From: Pollenia angustigena
Taxonomy: Eukaryota > Arthropoda > Insecta > Diptera > Polleniidae
Reading direction: 5' to 3'
Assembly (NCBI GenBank): GCA_930367215.1
Contig: OV884059.1
Coordinates: 14,408,945 to 14,472,944 of the forward strand
Length of the DNA: 64,000 nucleotides
Notes under the pieces: model-generated
Told to the model about the DNA's origin: nothing
The model's input: the letters and a program-made list of their open reading frames with translations, nothing else
The model's database searches: none
Position numbers and translations under genes: made by a program
Shown: positions 24,636 through 35,513 of the stretch, in pieces
Numbering within the stretch: position 1 is the first letter of the stretch
How the letters are laid out: every line of letters starts with the position of its first letter

Positions 24636-25447
24636 TTAATTTCATTTATTTTAAATGAAATGTAAGTGATTCGTTTTTTAAATGAATTTTAAATTGTTTA
24701 ATATGAATATTCGTTTAAATTTAACTACAGAAGATTTTGAGTGTATGAGATTTCTGGCATGACAGTGATTTTCTAAGGGGGTACTTGTATATAATTGTTC
24801 CTACCGAAGGTATTGTATAAATATTAACATTTTGGAGAAAAATGATTATATGGGAGCCATAATTTATTACGAACCCAATACTGTTTAGAGGTTTTCAGCC
24901 GCATAAAAGATGGTTGTGCTCAACTTTATCCTACTAAGTACATTTTTTAAGAGATTATTGGATTACAGTTGTACTTAACTAAACCAATTTTAATGTGACT
25001 ACTCTTATGTTATTTCGGAGGTTGTTTGATGGGGGCTGGATAAAATCAAAGACCCCGTTTTACCTGTTTTAATATGGTCCGTTTTTAGATCAAAAAAAAG
25101 GCAAACGCGGACACAGTGATTTTTAAGTCGAATGGTATTTTGAATAGTACGTTCGCTCCATTATCTTTTGAAGTTACAAAAACGAGCTCAAACGTACAAG
25201 CACCTTCCGGGCTTAAATATCTTTAAAAGAAAGTCATAATAAATATTTGCCAACTTTTGCGGTGTACAATTCTGTGCTTGTAGATTTATAAATAAAAAGT
25301 TTTGTCATAAAAGAAACTTAATGCTTTACAATCTCAACTAGCTTTTTATACATTAAAGAAAGCGCAAACGATGTTGTCATGCCATTTAAAACTTTAACGG
25401 CCAATTTCAACAAGTTCTTTTATTATCAGTTATTACGAAACACATAT

Positions 25448-25589
25448 TCACCCTTATTGTGTTTGGCTTATTTAAAATATGCCTACGACAGTTTGGTAAT
25501 AGATTTAAGGAAAAAAGTTCACATTCTCTTTAATCTATTACCAAACAGTCGTAGGCGTATTTTAAATACGCCAAACACAATAAGGGTGA
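25448..25589. mobile_element. Hairpin MITE with TCACCCTTATTGTGTTTGGC ends, empty site known
   Basis: A and B read aacacatattgttaac. C has about 142 bp between acacatat and tgttaac. Arms match for about 55 bp through gcctacgac and tttggtaatagatt. The duplication is at most 2 bp (AT). A nearly palindromic element like this would yield a long hairpin RNA if transcribed. Confidence 0.85.
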
Positions 25590-25722
25590 TTGTTAACTGA
25601 AAGTTAAAGTAATAGTAATTGGTTAAATTAGCCGTAAAAGAGAAGACATTGAAAGATAACGTTCTGAAAGAATTTTAATTAAGGGTTACACGAAGAAAAC
25701 TACTTTGTAATCTTAAATGATC

Positions 25723-25747
25723 AAAAAAAAAAAAAAAAAAAAAAAAA
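25723..25747. repeat. Poly-A tract of about 25 bases
   Basis: The equivalent position in A has about 18 A and in B about 9, so the tract is length-variable among the units. Confidence 0.85.
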
Positions 25748-26305
25748 CAATCCTTTTTCTTCGACTTTTAATTCTATCAAAAGTTAGTTCACATTGCTCT
25801 AATATTTAAGGGAATAATCATAATTTTCTTTTAACCATATTTAACTTTGCAGTTTTTGAAAGCTTTCATAGAATTTTGTTTATATTATTTTGTCATTTTG
25901 CTTAACTCAACATTTTCAAGTCCAAAAGTACTATGACATATTTTGGCATGTACCTTAGTACGAGTTTTTTCTTTCTGTGTAAGAGATAATATACAAAAAT
26001 ATTGCATAAAACTTGTAGCTAAATATATAAAATTGAATTAATGAATAAATTACACAGGCCTGCAAAATTTGGAAAATGTTGAAACCCTGCGACTAACATA
26101 TGCATTTCTAAAGGGTTTTATTGTGCGGAATCTTTACTCAGAATTTCTCCATCACATCAGGTTTTTGCGGTATCATCACTTGAACTAAAAATAAGCCTTG
26201 TTTTTAGCCATATTCGAGACATTATAACCTCGCGAAATAACTTGATTTACCTGATATTTCGTCTGAAAGCCCTACCAATTAAGGTTAAGATATCTAAGAG
26301 ATAAA

Positions 26306-26421
26306 CTGCCGTATTCAGAAAAAATTAAAATAGATTTGAATTGTATTTTAAGTAAAATGTATATGAAAATTTTGCCTTAAAACACATTTCAAACTTATTT
26401 GATTTTTTATGAATACGGCAG
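26306..26421. mobile_element. MITE with CTGCCGTATTCA ends (copy in C)
   Basis: Orthologous to the copies in A and B, at the same loop position, which shows that it predates the tandem duplication. Confidence 0.6.
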
Positions 26422-27478
26422 ATAGATTTTAAGCTATATTTCGGCAGTTTTTTTTTAAATTTAACTTAATTTTTCATTTTTTTAATTCTGAAAATACATT
26501 TGTATTCAGCGCCAACTCAAACCCTTAGAAAGGTTTACTTTGTTCGAAGGGTTAAAAAATTGTTGGCCTTTGTTATTAAAAAACAAGTGAGAGTGCTTTA
26601 TTCGGATTTATCAGGTGATGGCTTTTGATAAGAACTATGCTTAATTATAAACCGAACTTCACGAAATTGGGCTGTGTGATTTCTAGTCATATAAAACTGT
26701 GACAGACCAACATTTATTAGAATAGCATTAGTCGTAACGGTTGCAGGCACAGTAAAGTTTTTTCAGAAAGTGAGCTTTATAAAGAGCCTTGGTAAATTAT
26801 GAAACGTTCGTTAACGCTCTGATAGACGTATAGAACGGATTTGTGCAAAATCGTATATCAATATGTGAATTCCAGCAATATTTGTGCTGGAATTTGTACC
26901 ACAATTATCCATATATTGGGTTGGTAGCTCCACATGATTTTATCTAGCCGCCATCAAACAACTTCCGAAATAACATAACACTCCGAAAATATCATTATTT
27001 ATTATAGTTCATCATATTGAAATTGGTAACACGAGGTCCACGATTTTATATAGGCCCGATCAAACTACATACCTACGAAATAATATTAAGGTGGTCACAT
27101 TAAAATTGTTGAGATAAATAGACTGTTATCTGAAAATATCTAAGAAAGAAATGTTCTTAGTAGGATAAAGATGGGCACAAACAGCTTTTTTGCGGCTAAA
27201 AGCCTCTAAACAGTGGTGGGTTCATAATAATATTATCACTACTATATAATCATTAATCTCCAAAATGTTAATTTCTATACAATACCTTCAGAAGATAAAA
27301 TTACAAGAATAACTTTTACACAAATCGCAATTTAAATATCATAACTATTATAATCATTAAATTCGGGCTAGAAACCAGCCAAAGAGCGCAAAAAATCCTA
27401 CAAAATAACATAAAATTTATTAAACTCACTTCAAGAATGTTGTTTTATATTCAAATTCGTAACCTTAACTTATTCCCC

Positions 27479-27703
27479 TACACAAGGTAAACTCGTTGGC
27501 CCATATGTTTGTCAGCTGATTTCCCCCAGTTGGAAACCAAACGTAAAATTTCGTGTATATGAGCCAAAATTTGTACATGTGTGCGTTAAATTGTTTTTTT
27601 GTTTTATATGAAGACAATTTTGACAACTTGGCTCCTTTTATAGAGCAGCATGTCTACACTCCCAAATGAGTCTACCTTGTGTAAATATACCTTGCCCTAT
27701 TTC
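27479..27703. mobile_element. MITE with ACACAAGGTARACTC ends in the right arm of C
   Basis: A and B read attcccctttttcatac. C has TACACAAGGTAAACTCG on the left and, in reverse complement, TACACAAGGTAGACTCATT on the right at 27683, followed by a further aatataccttg before ccct recurs. The duplicated CCCT and the extra tail suggest a partly doubled right end. Confidence 0.7.
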
Positions 27704-29099
27704 ATACATAAAATTTTACTATGTGGTAACTCTCCTGCTAATATCAATTTAGTTTTTCGGCTGTTGCTTCTTAAATCGGTCTTGTAATGAGTGTCGTCCG
27801 TCTTTAAACAAAAAGTTAATAAAGTTAAAAAGTGTTAATTTAAAAAAAAATAATAAAATATTTTTCCTACAAGTGTTGTCTTTAATTTGATATAAAAAAA
27901 TTGTTAATTTTAGGTTCTAATTGTGAAAAAAACTCAAAAAATTACATTGACAACAAACCAAAAGTTTTTACACATAATCTGCTTTATTGAATGATATATT
28001 TACCGCCATTTCCATACTACATATGTACATACATACTAATAGAATGCAATGCCAAAAATTACACTGAAAGCACCAAGGCCGAAAGCACCAACAAAGTCAA
28101 AAATATTTCGTAATTTTGTTGTTGCTTTCTACGGAATGTTTGTATGCAATTTTTAAATTTCAAACGCTGCATATCTTGTGGCGTTGAAAAATTTTAGAAC
28201 GCGATATTAAGGCGAATTCAATAAAGGTGGTGTTTCAATGCGATATGATTTTGACAAATCGAACCTATTTGCTTTGATTTGTTAGTGTTTTCTAAGAACG
28301 GTTGACATTTCGAGCCATAAACTAACAATGCAATGCAAAAACCCCTATGTTGTTTCTGTTGTTCTTGGTTTGTTGTAGTTCCGACACCACGTGTAGTGTA
28401 ATTCGCCTGGCGCAATATGAATTTCTGGAGAAAGCAACAACAAAGTTGCGGCTGTTATTGGCGTTGTTCAGTTTTCTGTTGTTGGTGATTGATATTTTGT
28501 TTTTTCATATTGAAATACATATACAGCAGCGTTGCCAGAATGAAGATTTTATCTTATTTTTGAAGATTTCGAACAATGTCCGAATTTTGTTTTTGTTTTT
28601 AATGTAATTTTCTATGCGAACGATGACGTTCGATATCGTTAAACAGGCAGTAAGTTTGTACAACATACATAATTTTTTAAAGTTTTTTAAACAATACATT
28701 TTTAAAACAATTGGCTAGCAATGAAGTAAATTGAAAAGAAAATACATATATACAACTATTAGATGCCAGCAGAATGTGATGCATTTTCTGGCCCGCTTCC
28801 TTCGTCAGCATTCTTTGTATCTAATACATAGTTGTATAAATTATCTATACAGTTTACTTCACTGCTAGCCAAAGGATAGCTAAAATTCTGATAGTGCATA
28901 GAAAATAGGGATGTGCAAGTTGAAAAAATATATCGATATATATCGAATCTATATTTTTTAAGAGTATCGAATATCAAAAATATCGATATATAGAACGTAT
29001 ATTGCTGGAACTATTACCAAATTAAGAAAGGATTATAATTTACCAAATTAAAAAATTTAATATATGTATACATATATATATATATATACATACATATAT

Positions 29100-29332
29100 G
29101 GGCAGATCCAGCGAAAAGTCTACTCTTTATAACGTAACGCCAAAAGTAATTTTAATTGTTTCTCAAGAAATTTTATATGTATAGTTACTTTTTTATATTT
29201 TGGTGTAAAGCGCAACTAGCTCTGCATTTAGTAACAAAAGGGATAACGGTTGAACAACATGGTCCTAAAATACAACCTAATTTGCATTCTGGCGTTGCAT
29301 TTAAAAAAGTAGACTTTTCGCTGAAAATGCCC
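29100..29332. mobile_element. MITE with GGGCAKWTYCAGCGAAAAG ends
   Basis: The left reads GGGCAGATCCAGCGAAAAGT and the right in reverse complement GGGCATTTTCAGCGAAAAGT, both continuing CTAC. It is flanked by catatatg and catatg. It is nested in the 28906-30647 element. Confidence 0.65.
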
Positions 29333-29723
29333 ATATGTTCCTTCAAAGAGCAAAGATTTTTAAATTTTATAACTTGGAAATAAATCTATATAAGTCAAAA
29401 GTTTACTAAAAAAAAGTTTTATACAAAACATCTTGCTCAATTCGCAGTCTTATGCAGTTTTGTAATTTAAGCCAAAATCCACTTCCGTTTTTTTAACGTC
29501 ACGCCAGCGCAAATTTTTGCTTATATCTGCAAATCCATAGCGCCTATTGCAGTAATTTTTTTTATATATAAAAACCCTTTTTACAAATTTGACTTCTTCA
29601 TATAATTTTTTTAAATTTTGTGGAACAAATATCACGACACGTCGAAATGGAAATGCCTATATGCACAAATCTTATTTATTTCAAATATACATATGTATAT
29701 AGGCAGTGCCTAATAGGCACATA

Positions 29724-29970
29724 TCTGTGGCATTTTGACAAAACATCTTAAGTAAAATTTAAAAAGTTGAAAAAAATGTTGTTAATCACTCGAATTTCCA
29801 TTCAAAAAACATTTTTCTTTACGCTTTTAAAATTTTGTATTATTAACGACATTTTTCTTTAATTTTGGTTTATTTTATTATTTTATTAGAATCATTTTTT
29901 CACCGAGATTTTTTTAAAACTTTTTTGCTGTCTTATCTCGACTTAAGATGTTTTGTCAAAATGCCACAGA
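29724..29970. mobile_element. MITE with 30-bp perfect inverted ends (TCTGTGGCATTTTGAC)
   Basis: TCTGTGGCATTTTGACAAAA continuing to CATCTTAAGT occurs at the left and as its exact reverse complement at the right. The interior of about 190 bp is T-rich with no frame. The perfect ends suggest recent activity. No target duplication was found. Confidence 0.75.
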
Positions 29971-30174
29971 CCCCGCTTTTTTCTTAATTCTTCTTCTTAT
30001 AAATGCCAATCATTTTAGATCTTCATATTAATTTTAAAAAACATATGATGCATGCAGTGATGGCAATTCTTTAAAAAACATATTGTTTGAAAAACGGCTA
30101 AAATTTTGAATTTTTAATGAAGACTGGCTTAAAAAAAAAATATCGATTTCGATAGTCTTATTTCAATACAGTAG

Positions 30175-30605
30175 ACACTCAGGCATTCGAACTTTCAGAA
30201 ATTCGCATTTCCAGAAATTCGAATCAGTAATTTAGAATCCAAAATTCGAATTTCCGAGTGGTTTTTTTTCTTTTTTTTTTGTAAACACTAAAATTTTGAC
30301 AATTTAGTTTAATCAAATACAAAGTAAAAAGGGGAATCTCATTTAAAAAGATGATTTAGAGATCTTGTCGATGTTGTTAGAGTTTAAAAGTCAGTTTTTT
30401 GGTGTTTGTATTACACATACTAAATAAAGTCATATGAACTGAATTGTTATTTTTTGTTATATTTCGTTAAGTTTTTTATAGTTTTTATGTTAAATAAACT
30501 AAAATTAAAAAAAGCATAGTTTTTAATATCTTTATGGTCAAATTTACCTAAATTTTTGTATAAAAAACCGTCCAGAAATTCGAATAATTCGGAAATTCGA
30601 ATCAC
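30175..30605. repeat. Possible inverted-repeat element with ATTCGAATTTC words
   Basis: Between CAGTAGACACTCAGGCATTC on the left and the attcggaaattcgaatcaccc stretch on the right are several inverted copies of ATTCGAATTTCYRGA. The left end resembles Tigger/pogo ends (CAGTAG after TA), but I could not match a right end. Confidence 0.35.
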
Positions 30606-31175
30606 CCTAAAATATTTTGATATATCGATATTTTTTGCCCATTCCTAACAGAAAATATTCCTGGAGAATATTGAAGGAATAAGGCTATTAAAGTATAAAA
30701 GCTTTTGAGGATTGTATTTTGACTTTGAATACACATTTGAATAATACGAAAATTTAAATAATAAATGTTACTCACTATGAAAAATAAATTCCCAGATTCT
30801 ATTTGTTAATATATAATATGTATAAAATTAAGAACCCTTATGATTTCATCTGATATATGAGCTTCATAGCTCCTAAACTAAAATCTTCTTGCCCAAAATT
30901 TATAAATCTCTAATTTTAGCATTTAATTTAGCATTCAATTAGAAATTAAATGGATTTAAAATGTATTTTTAGAAAAAAATTTATGAAAAATATAACTTAA
31001 AACACAATTTAAACCTACAATCTTATTTTGTATAAATACAGCAATTATGTATGTATTTCCATTTAAATAGTTTCCATAATAAGAAATATGTTCTTAGAAA
31101 ATATGAATAATTTTTACCTTTTTGCCCTTGTTATAAAAAATGACGATTTTCCTTCCAAATCTTCTGGCAACGCTG

Positions 31176-31458
31176 ATATAAAGTGATATAAAAAGAGAGT
31201 AAAATGTCTCAAAAAGGCAAAAGCAAAGAAAAAGTAGAGCCCTGTATTTGTGGTTTTGTTAATGCAAATTCAACGCATCAAATTATTTTAATTTTTTTTT
31301 ACAATTGAAAGCAAAAAGTTTAAGATAGTGTTACCAAAGTCAATTATATTTTAAATAAAACGGGTAGCAGTTCGCGCGTTTGTCGAAACTAAAAATGGAG
31401 TTAAGTAATATTGGAAGTAATTATTGTGCAGGGTAAGTTAATGATGAATTTTTTTTAA
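31176..31458 (-). repeat. Right arm of the foldback element, continued
   Basis: Reading inverted, this matches 16390-16645: agagccctgtatttg, aatgcaaattcaa, agtgttaccaaagtcaat, aacgggtagc, tcgcgcgtttg, gtaagttaatgatgaat. It is therefore the outer part of the right arm, separated from 28526 by the hAT-like insertion. It ends where the TTA-flanked stack at 31459-35390 begins. Confidence 0.8.
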
Positions 31459-31487
31459 TTAGTCTGTGTTTATACGGCTCATGTCTT

Positions 31488-31910
31488 AGTCCCAATTTAC
31501 ACTAGGGACATTTCTTGCCGGACAGACGAAGTTTGATGGCGAGGGGTCGAAAAGGTAGAGTGTGTAGTACATGACTATCGGTACTGGACATTTTTTCATT
31601 TCTCTTTCTTACTTTTCGTAGTTTACATAGTCCCCATTTACACTAGGGACATTTCTTGCCGGACAGACGAAGTTTGATTGCGAGGGGTCGAAAAGGTAGA
31701 GTGTGTAGTACACGACTATCGGTACTGGACATTTTTTCATTTCTCTTTCTTACTTTTCGTAGTTAACATAGTCCCCATTTACACTACGGACATTTCTTGC
31801 CGGACAGACGAAGTTTGTTGGCGAGGGGTCGAAAAGGTAGAGTGTGTAGTACATGAGTATCTGTACTGGACATTTTTTCATTTCTCTTTCTTACTTTTCG
31901 TAGTTTACAT
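31488..31910 (+). repeat. Three tandem copies of a 141-bp terminal block
   Basis: Copies start at 31488, 31629 and 31770, each opening agtccc[ca]atttacactagg and closing acttttcgtagtt[ta]acat. The block includes the terminal inverted repeat itself, so three potential left ends lie in a row. Because 141 is a multiple of three, a reading frame stays open across copies (84 codons from 31678), which I regard as incidental. Confidence 0.9.
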
Positions 31911-32291
31911 ACAAGTATTAATTTCTGTGTGACTTCTAATGTTTCATATGTAAACGCTTCAGGTAAGATTAGGCTTGCCATTTCTATTTTGAGAAAAAGA
32001 GGACGCGAGCATAAAAATGGTAGGACATTTGCTCGAAAAAAGAGGACACTTTTTAAACAACCTAATTTAAATAAAATTAACGGCGCCAAAAAAATTAACA
32101 ACCAAAATTTGATTTTATAAAAAAAACTTTATTTACAAAAATAAAAACTTAACAAAACACAACAAATCATTCTGATTAAATGGTAGGTACAAAACAAAAA
32201 CTTAAAAATAAAAAAGAAAAACAAAAATTCATTGCATACATTATCGGGAATGTACATTTTTAAACATTTTTAATACGAAGTTTCAAAAGTT

Positions 32292-34140
32292 TCACGTATA
32301 TTTTTCAACACTTCCAATTTGAGCCAACATATTACCGTCGCATCTGTTCAAATATTTGTAAAACTCTTGGCAATTCATATTAAAATTATATTTGACTCGA
32401 ATAACATCGGCGATAGTGTCTGTATTTAATTTATTTCTTTCTGGCGTCCACTGCGCCTTAATCAAAGAAAATATACGTTCTACGTTAGCATTATGTGCTG
32501 GTAAACAAAAGTAAAATTCAGCAAGTTTTTTCAGTTGATGGCAAACATCATTTTTAATAAAAAAAATTGCACCAAAACTTGTTATCAGCAGAGTCAAATG
32601 AATTTAAGTTTTTTACATAATTTTTTAGGACAAGAAATTCATTAAATAAATTTTCATCATTAAAATCAATGTTATACTTTTGCATAAACTAAACAGATTT
32701 TTGTACATTATTCCAATTAACATTCTCCAAATTTTCAAAACATAACCAGTCAAATACTTCCAAAACCTTGAGAGGTAATGTCCATGATTCAATATAGTTC
32801 TTAATAGTGTTATAAAATGCTATAGTCTCTTTCATCAGAATACCTTTTTGTTCATCAGTCACATTTTTAATAATTTCTTTTACTTTTATTGGAATAAAAT
32901 TATGTTCTAATCTTTCATTTAAATTTTCTGATATTTCCTTTAAAATTTTTTTTTACTTCAAGCAAGGAAATATCAGACCTTTAAATTTTCTTAATATTTT
33001 TTTGAATTATATTCATCGATGAATGTATTAAAAACATATATGCCTCACTTAAATTATTTTTAAAAAAACATTTTATAATCTTAGGTGTGCCTTCTAGCTC
33101 CAAAAAATAGTTCTTCAAGGGCTCAAATAATTTAAGTATTCGCTCAATAGCAGGTTATAAACTAAGCCATCTTGTTTTACTATGATAAAGTAACTTTGCA
33201 TATTCTATTTCTGACTCCTCACGAAAACCTTTCAATGTTTCCATTCTTACAATATAAATAGAAAAATGATTATAAATTTTCATAACAATAGATTCCACAT
33301 CTATGGACAATGTGTCACAACCCTTGTGAACTGCATTATTAATTATATGGGCTGGACAACCAATGCCAATTATTTTTTTATGCAAAGCATTTGTTAGTTT
33401 TGCGAATACATTATTTTGGCCGTATCTGTGCATACCACCAAAATTGGTATTGCAATTGTCACCGCTAAAAGCAACACATTTGGATTTTAGGCAATATTCT
33501 TCCAATTTCAGGAGAATATTTTCCGCTATAGTTTCTGATGTTTCATTTTTAATTGATAAAACATCCAATATCTTTGTTTGGATTCCATTATTTTTTACAT
33601 CGAAGTATTGAATAAGTATTGGCAATAGCTTAGTGGCACCGAAATTACTCGTGTCGGATGATATACTCACAAAATCAATTTGTTCCATGTTTTTCTTTAT
33701 CATTTTCGTTGAAAGGGGCGCCAAAACCTTTTTAACAATTGCTGTGCCCTTGGTACGGTTGCAAGATATATTTTTAGCTCTCTGAGAATCATGAAAAAGT
33801 GATTTATTTAATTCAATTGTGCAGTCCAAAGATAAAAAAGACATGTTATGAACAATGGTGTGATAGGCGATGCAACCCTCAATGGCTCGAAGTTCATTGT
33901 CGATCATAATTTTCGGAAAAACTGTATCGATTTTCGTGGAAGAATCTTGGCTGGATAAGCCCTTTTTATGTTTCTGTGTCTCCAAATGATTATAGATGTC
34001 TTGTATGTACTCCTTCATTTGCAATCGAAATTGTAGAATTGCAAAGTGTGCAATTCACTATCCAGTCTTCATTTACTCTTTTCATAAAGGAAAACTTCTT
34101 TTTTAGCTCCTCGTTAAAAGTGCACTTGCGTTTTGGCATT
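32292..34140 (-). pseudogene. hAT-family transposase pseudogene with BED-type zinc finger
   Basis: The start is MPKRKCTFNEEL at about 34140 on the minus strand. A CTLC motif and a downstream HLETQKH fit a BED zinc finger, but the two halves lie in different frames (frameshift near 34020). A 289-codon open stretch (34024-33155) follows with SDTSNFGATKL, GDNCNTNFGG and GCPAHIINNAVHKG, characteristic of the hAT catalytic domain. Next comes the conserved TRWLSL, where a TAA stop replaces the next codon before PAIERILKLFEPL continues in frame. After more frameshifts the last 101 codons (32597-32292) hold the hAT C-terminal dimerisation domain (LPAHNANVERIFSLIKAQW). It would bind the element's ends and cut and paste DNA in the nucleus, but it cannot be functional as written. 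Confidence 0.9.
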
Positions 34141-34189
34141 CTAAAATTTGAAAATTAATCAATTTTTATACTATCATTTGTGTTCAAAA

Positions 34190-34731
34190 CAGTGTTCGAA
34201 AATAAACAGTACATTATTTAGCGTTCGGCTCACACACCGAAGAACGATATCTATTTTTTTAGTGTTTGTGTAAACATACACAACCCTTAATACCGTTCGT
34301 AACTATTTTCAAGAAAGAACCGAACATTATATAATGTTCGGTTCTTCGTTAAAAAACAGAACAATTGTAGTGATACTGTAGAAAAACATTATATTTTAAT
34401 GTTCTATAATGTTTTTTTCGTGTGTGTATTTTGTTTTTGTAAAAAATGTTTGGTTCGTTTTTTACTAGCGAAAAGGAACGAACATTAACGAGCCGAACCG
34501 AACACATTGAAGTTTGTGGATTTTCAAAAAAAACCGAACGGAATTGAATGTTCTCATCTTTAGTTGAGTATGATGAAAACAGTATTATTTTTGTGTTCGA
34601 AAGATGACAAACAGGGAAACGTTATTTTTTTTAATGAATTTCTACACAAACACTATTAGCGTTTGTGTTTTCCAAAAATCTACCGAACCGAACATTAAAG
34701 AACGATATTTAGTGTTTATTTTCGAACACTG
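34190..34731. mobile_element. hAT-like MITE with CAGTGTTCGAAAATAAACA ends
   Basis: CAGTGTTCGAAAATAAACA is present at the left and as its reverse complement at the right. GTTCAAAA is duplicated exactly (34182-34189, 34732-34739). The interior repeats GTTCGGTTC/GAACCGAAC words. It lies upstream of the transposase start of the larger hAT element, so it would have separated the promoter-side terminus from the gene. Confidence 0.9.
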
Positions 34732-35513
34732 GTTCAAAACTTACTTCTATTTTTGGAAAACAAACTTTATGAAAAACACACAGCTGTCAAGCAGAGACCT
34801 CTGCCGACCATTTTGACCGGCGGCGGTTTTTAAAAATAAAAGACAAGTTATAATAAGCCGCCGACTATCAGTGAAAAGGAAAGTTAAAATTGTACTTTTT
34901 CAAAGCTAATTGTAGTGGCACCTAAATCTTTTTTTTTTTATAAAGAAAAATATTTCAATGAAGGTGTAAAAAGCCGGACAACCCCGGACGCTTGCTGAAA
35001 AAGAAGTAGGACAGCCCCGGATGCTCGAAAAAAGAGGACGGTGTCCGGGGAAAAGAGGACGGATGGCAAGCCTAGGTAAGATTAAAAGAGAATTCAAAAA
35101 ATGTCCGGCAAGAAATGCCCCTAGTGTAAATTGGGACTTATTGACAAGATTCTTCCTTTTTCTTCTTTGAATATGAATTTGCGTTCAAATGAATCATGTC
35201 ATGTGGACGCCATGTTTTTTATTTTGTTTTATTTGATATTGAAAACAAAAAGAAAATTAATCAACGAATGAGAAAGCAAAACGTAAAGACAGTACATGCA
35301 TCTGTGTACTCGTTTCTTTTCCCCTCGTCCCTCTCGCCTATAAAGTAGCAATCTTGTCAATAAGACATGAGACGTATGCACACAGACTTACATACCTACC
35401 TATATTTTTGTTTTTAATATAAGACTAGTGGCCAATTTTCAGGATTGATATTAAAACCCATTTTTGTTTAAAATCGTTTTAAATACAATATTCTTTTCTT
35501 CACCAAACACTTA

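Larger units (their letters stand above)
23240..28526 (+). repeat. Foldback unit C with complete inner right arm
   Basis: Left arm 23240-25064, loop about 25065-26922, right arm 26923-28526. Unlike A and B, the right arm runs through gtcgtccgtctttaaac and continues as the inverted copy of the far left arm (gcatatcttgtggcgttg, ctttgatttgttagtgttttct, gttccgacaccac). It holds three insertions missing from A and B (24503-24635, 25448-25589, 27479-27683). It continues to the right after the hAT-like insertion at 28527-31175. Confidence 0.85.
28906..30647. mobile_element. hAT-like element with TAGGGATGTGC ends and ATCGATAT arrays, nested
   Basis: The left end is TAGGGATGTGCAAG, the right end in reverse complement TAGGAATGGGCAAA. 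Flanks atagaaaa (28898-28905) and acagaaaa (30648-30655) form an 8-bp duplication with one mismatch. Both subterminal parts contain repeated ATATCGATAT words. The interior carries a TA-rich microsatellite at about 29060-29100 and smaller inverted-repeat elements at 29100-29332 and 29724-29970. No coding region is recognised. Confidence 0.8.
28527..31175. mobile_element. Non-autonomous hAT-like element splitting the right arm of C
   Basis: The ends are CAGCGTTGCCAGAATGAAGA and, in reverse complement, CAGCGTTGCCAGAAGATTTG. The flanks are atatacag (28519-28526) and atataaag (31176-31183), an 8-bp duplication with one change. The opposite arm (about 16655-16668, catcacttcatatgaa inverted) gives the uninterrupted sequence. 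Own sequence is about 0.9 kb; the rest is a second hAT-like element nested at 28906-30647. No transposase is present. Confidence 0.8.
31970..35074 (-). mobile_element. hAT transposon with decayed transposase and exact 8-bp duplication
   Basis: The ends are TAGGCTTGCCATTTCT on the left and TAGGCTTGCCATCCGT on the right (reverse complement). GGTAAGAT is duplicated exactly at 31962-31969 and 35075-35082. Subterminal regions share GCTCGAAAAAAGAGGAC. The element is 3,105 bp including a 542-bp nested hAT-like MITE (34190-34731), leaving about 2.56 kb, a plausible length for a complete hAT element. The transposase on the minus strand is broken. Confidence 0.9.
31489..35137. mobile_element. TTA-flanked element with GTCCCAATTTACACTAGGG ends and a 141-bp tandem repeat
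   Basis: The ends are GTCCCAATTTACACTAGGG on the left and the same in reverse complement on the right, both continuing to CATTTCTTGCCGGACA. TTA is duplicated at 31486-31488 and 35138-35140. The left terminal block is present three times in tandem, and a 3.1-kb hAT element sits in the interior, so the element's own sequence is only about 0.5 kb. Confidence 0.85.
31462..35387. mobile_element. Outer MITE (GTCTGTG ends, TTA duplication), host of a nested stack
   Basis: The ends are GTCTGTGTTTATACGGCTCA and, in reverse complement, GTCTGTGTGCATACGTCTCA, both continuing TGTCTTA. TTA is duplicated at 31459-31461 and 35388-35390. The element itself is only about 280 bp; the remainder is the 31489-35137 insertion. 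Its own right arm, containing caataagacatgag, supplies the empty site for that insertion. The ends resemble those of 49013-49320. Confidence 0.85.

Noticed and set aside
9523..28526. Polinton/Maverick virus-like element
   Set aside because: Long inverted repeats fit, but no polymerase, integrase or capsid gene is visible in any of the three units.
31678..31932. 84-codon frame as a repeat protein
   Set aside because: It is produced by a 141-bp tandem repeat whose length is a multiple of three, within a transposon terminus.
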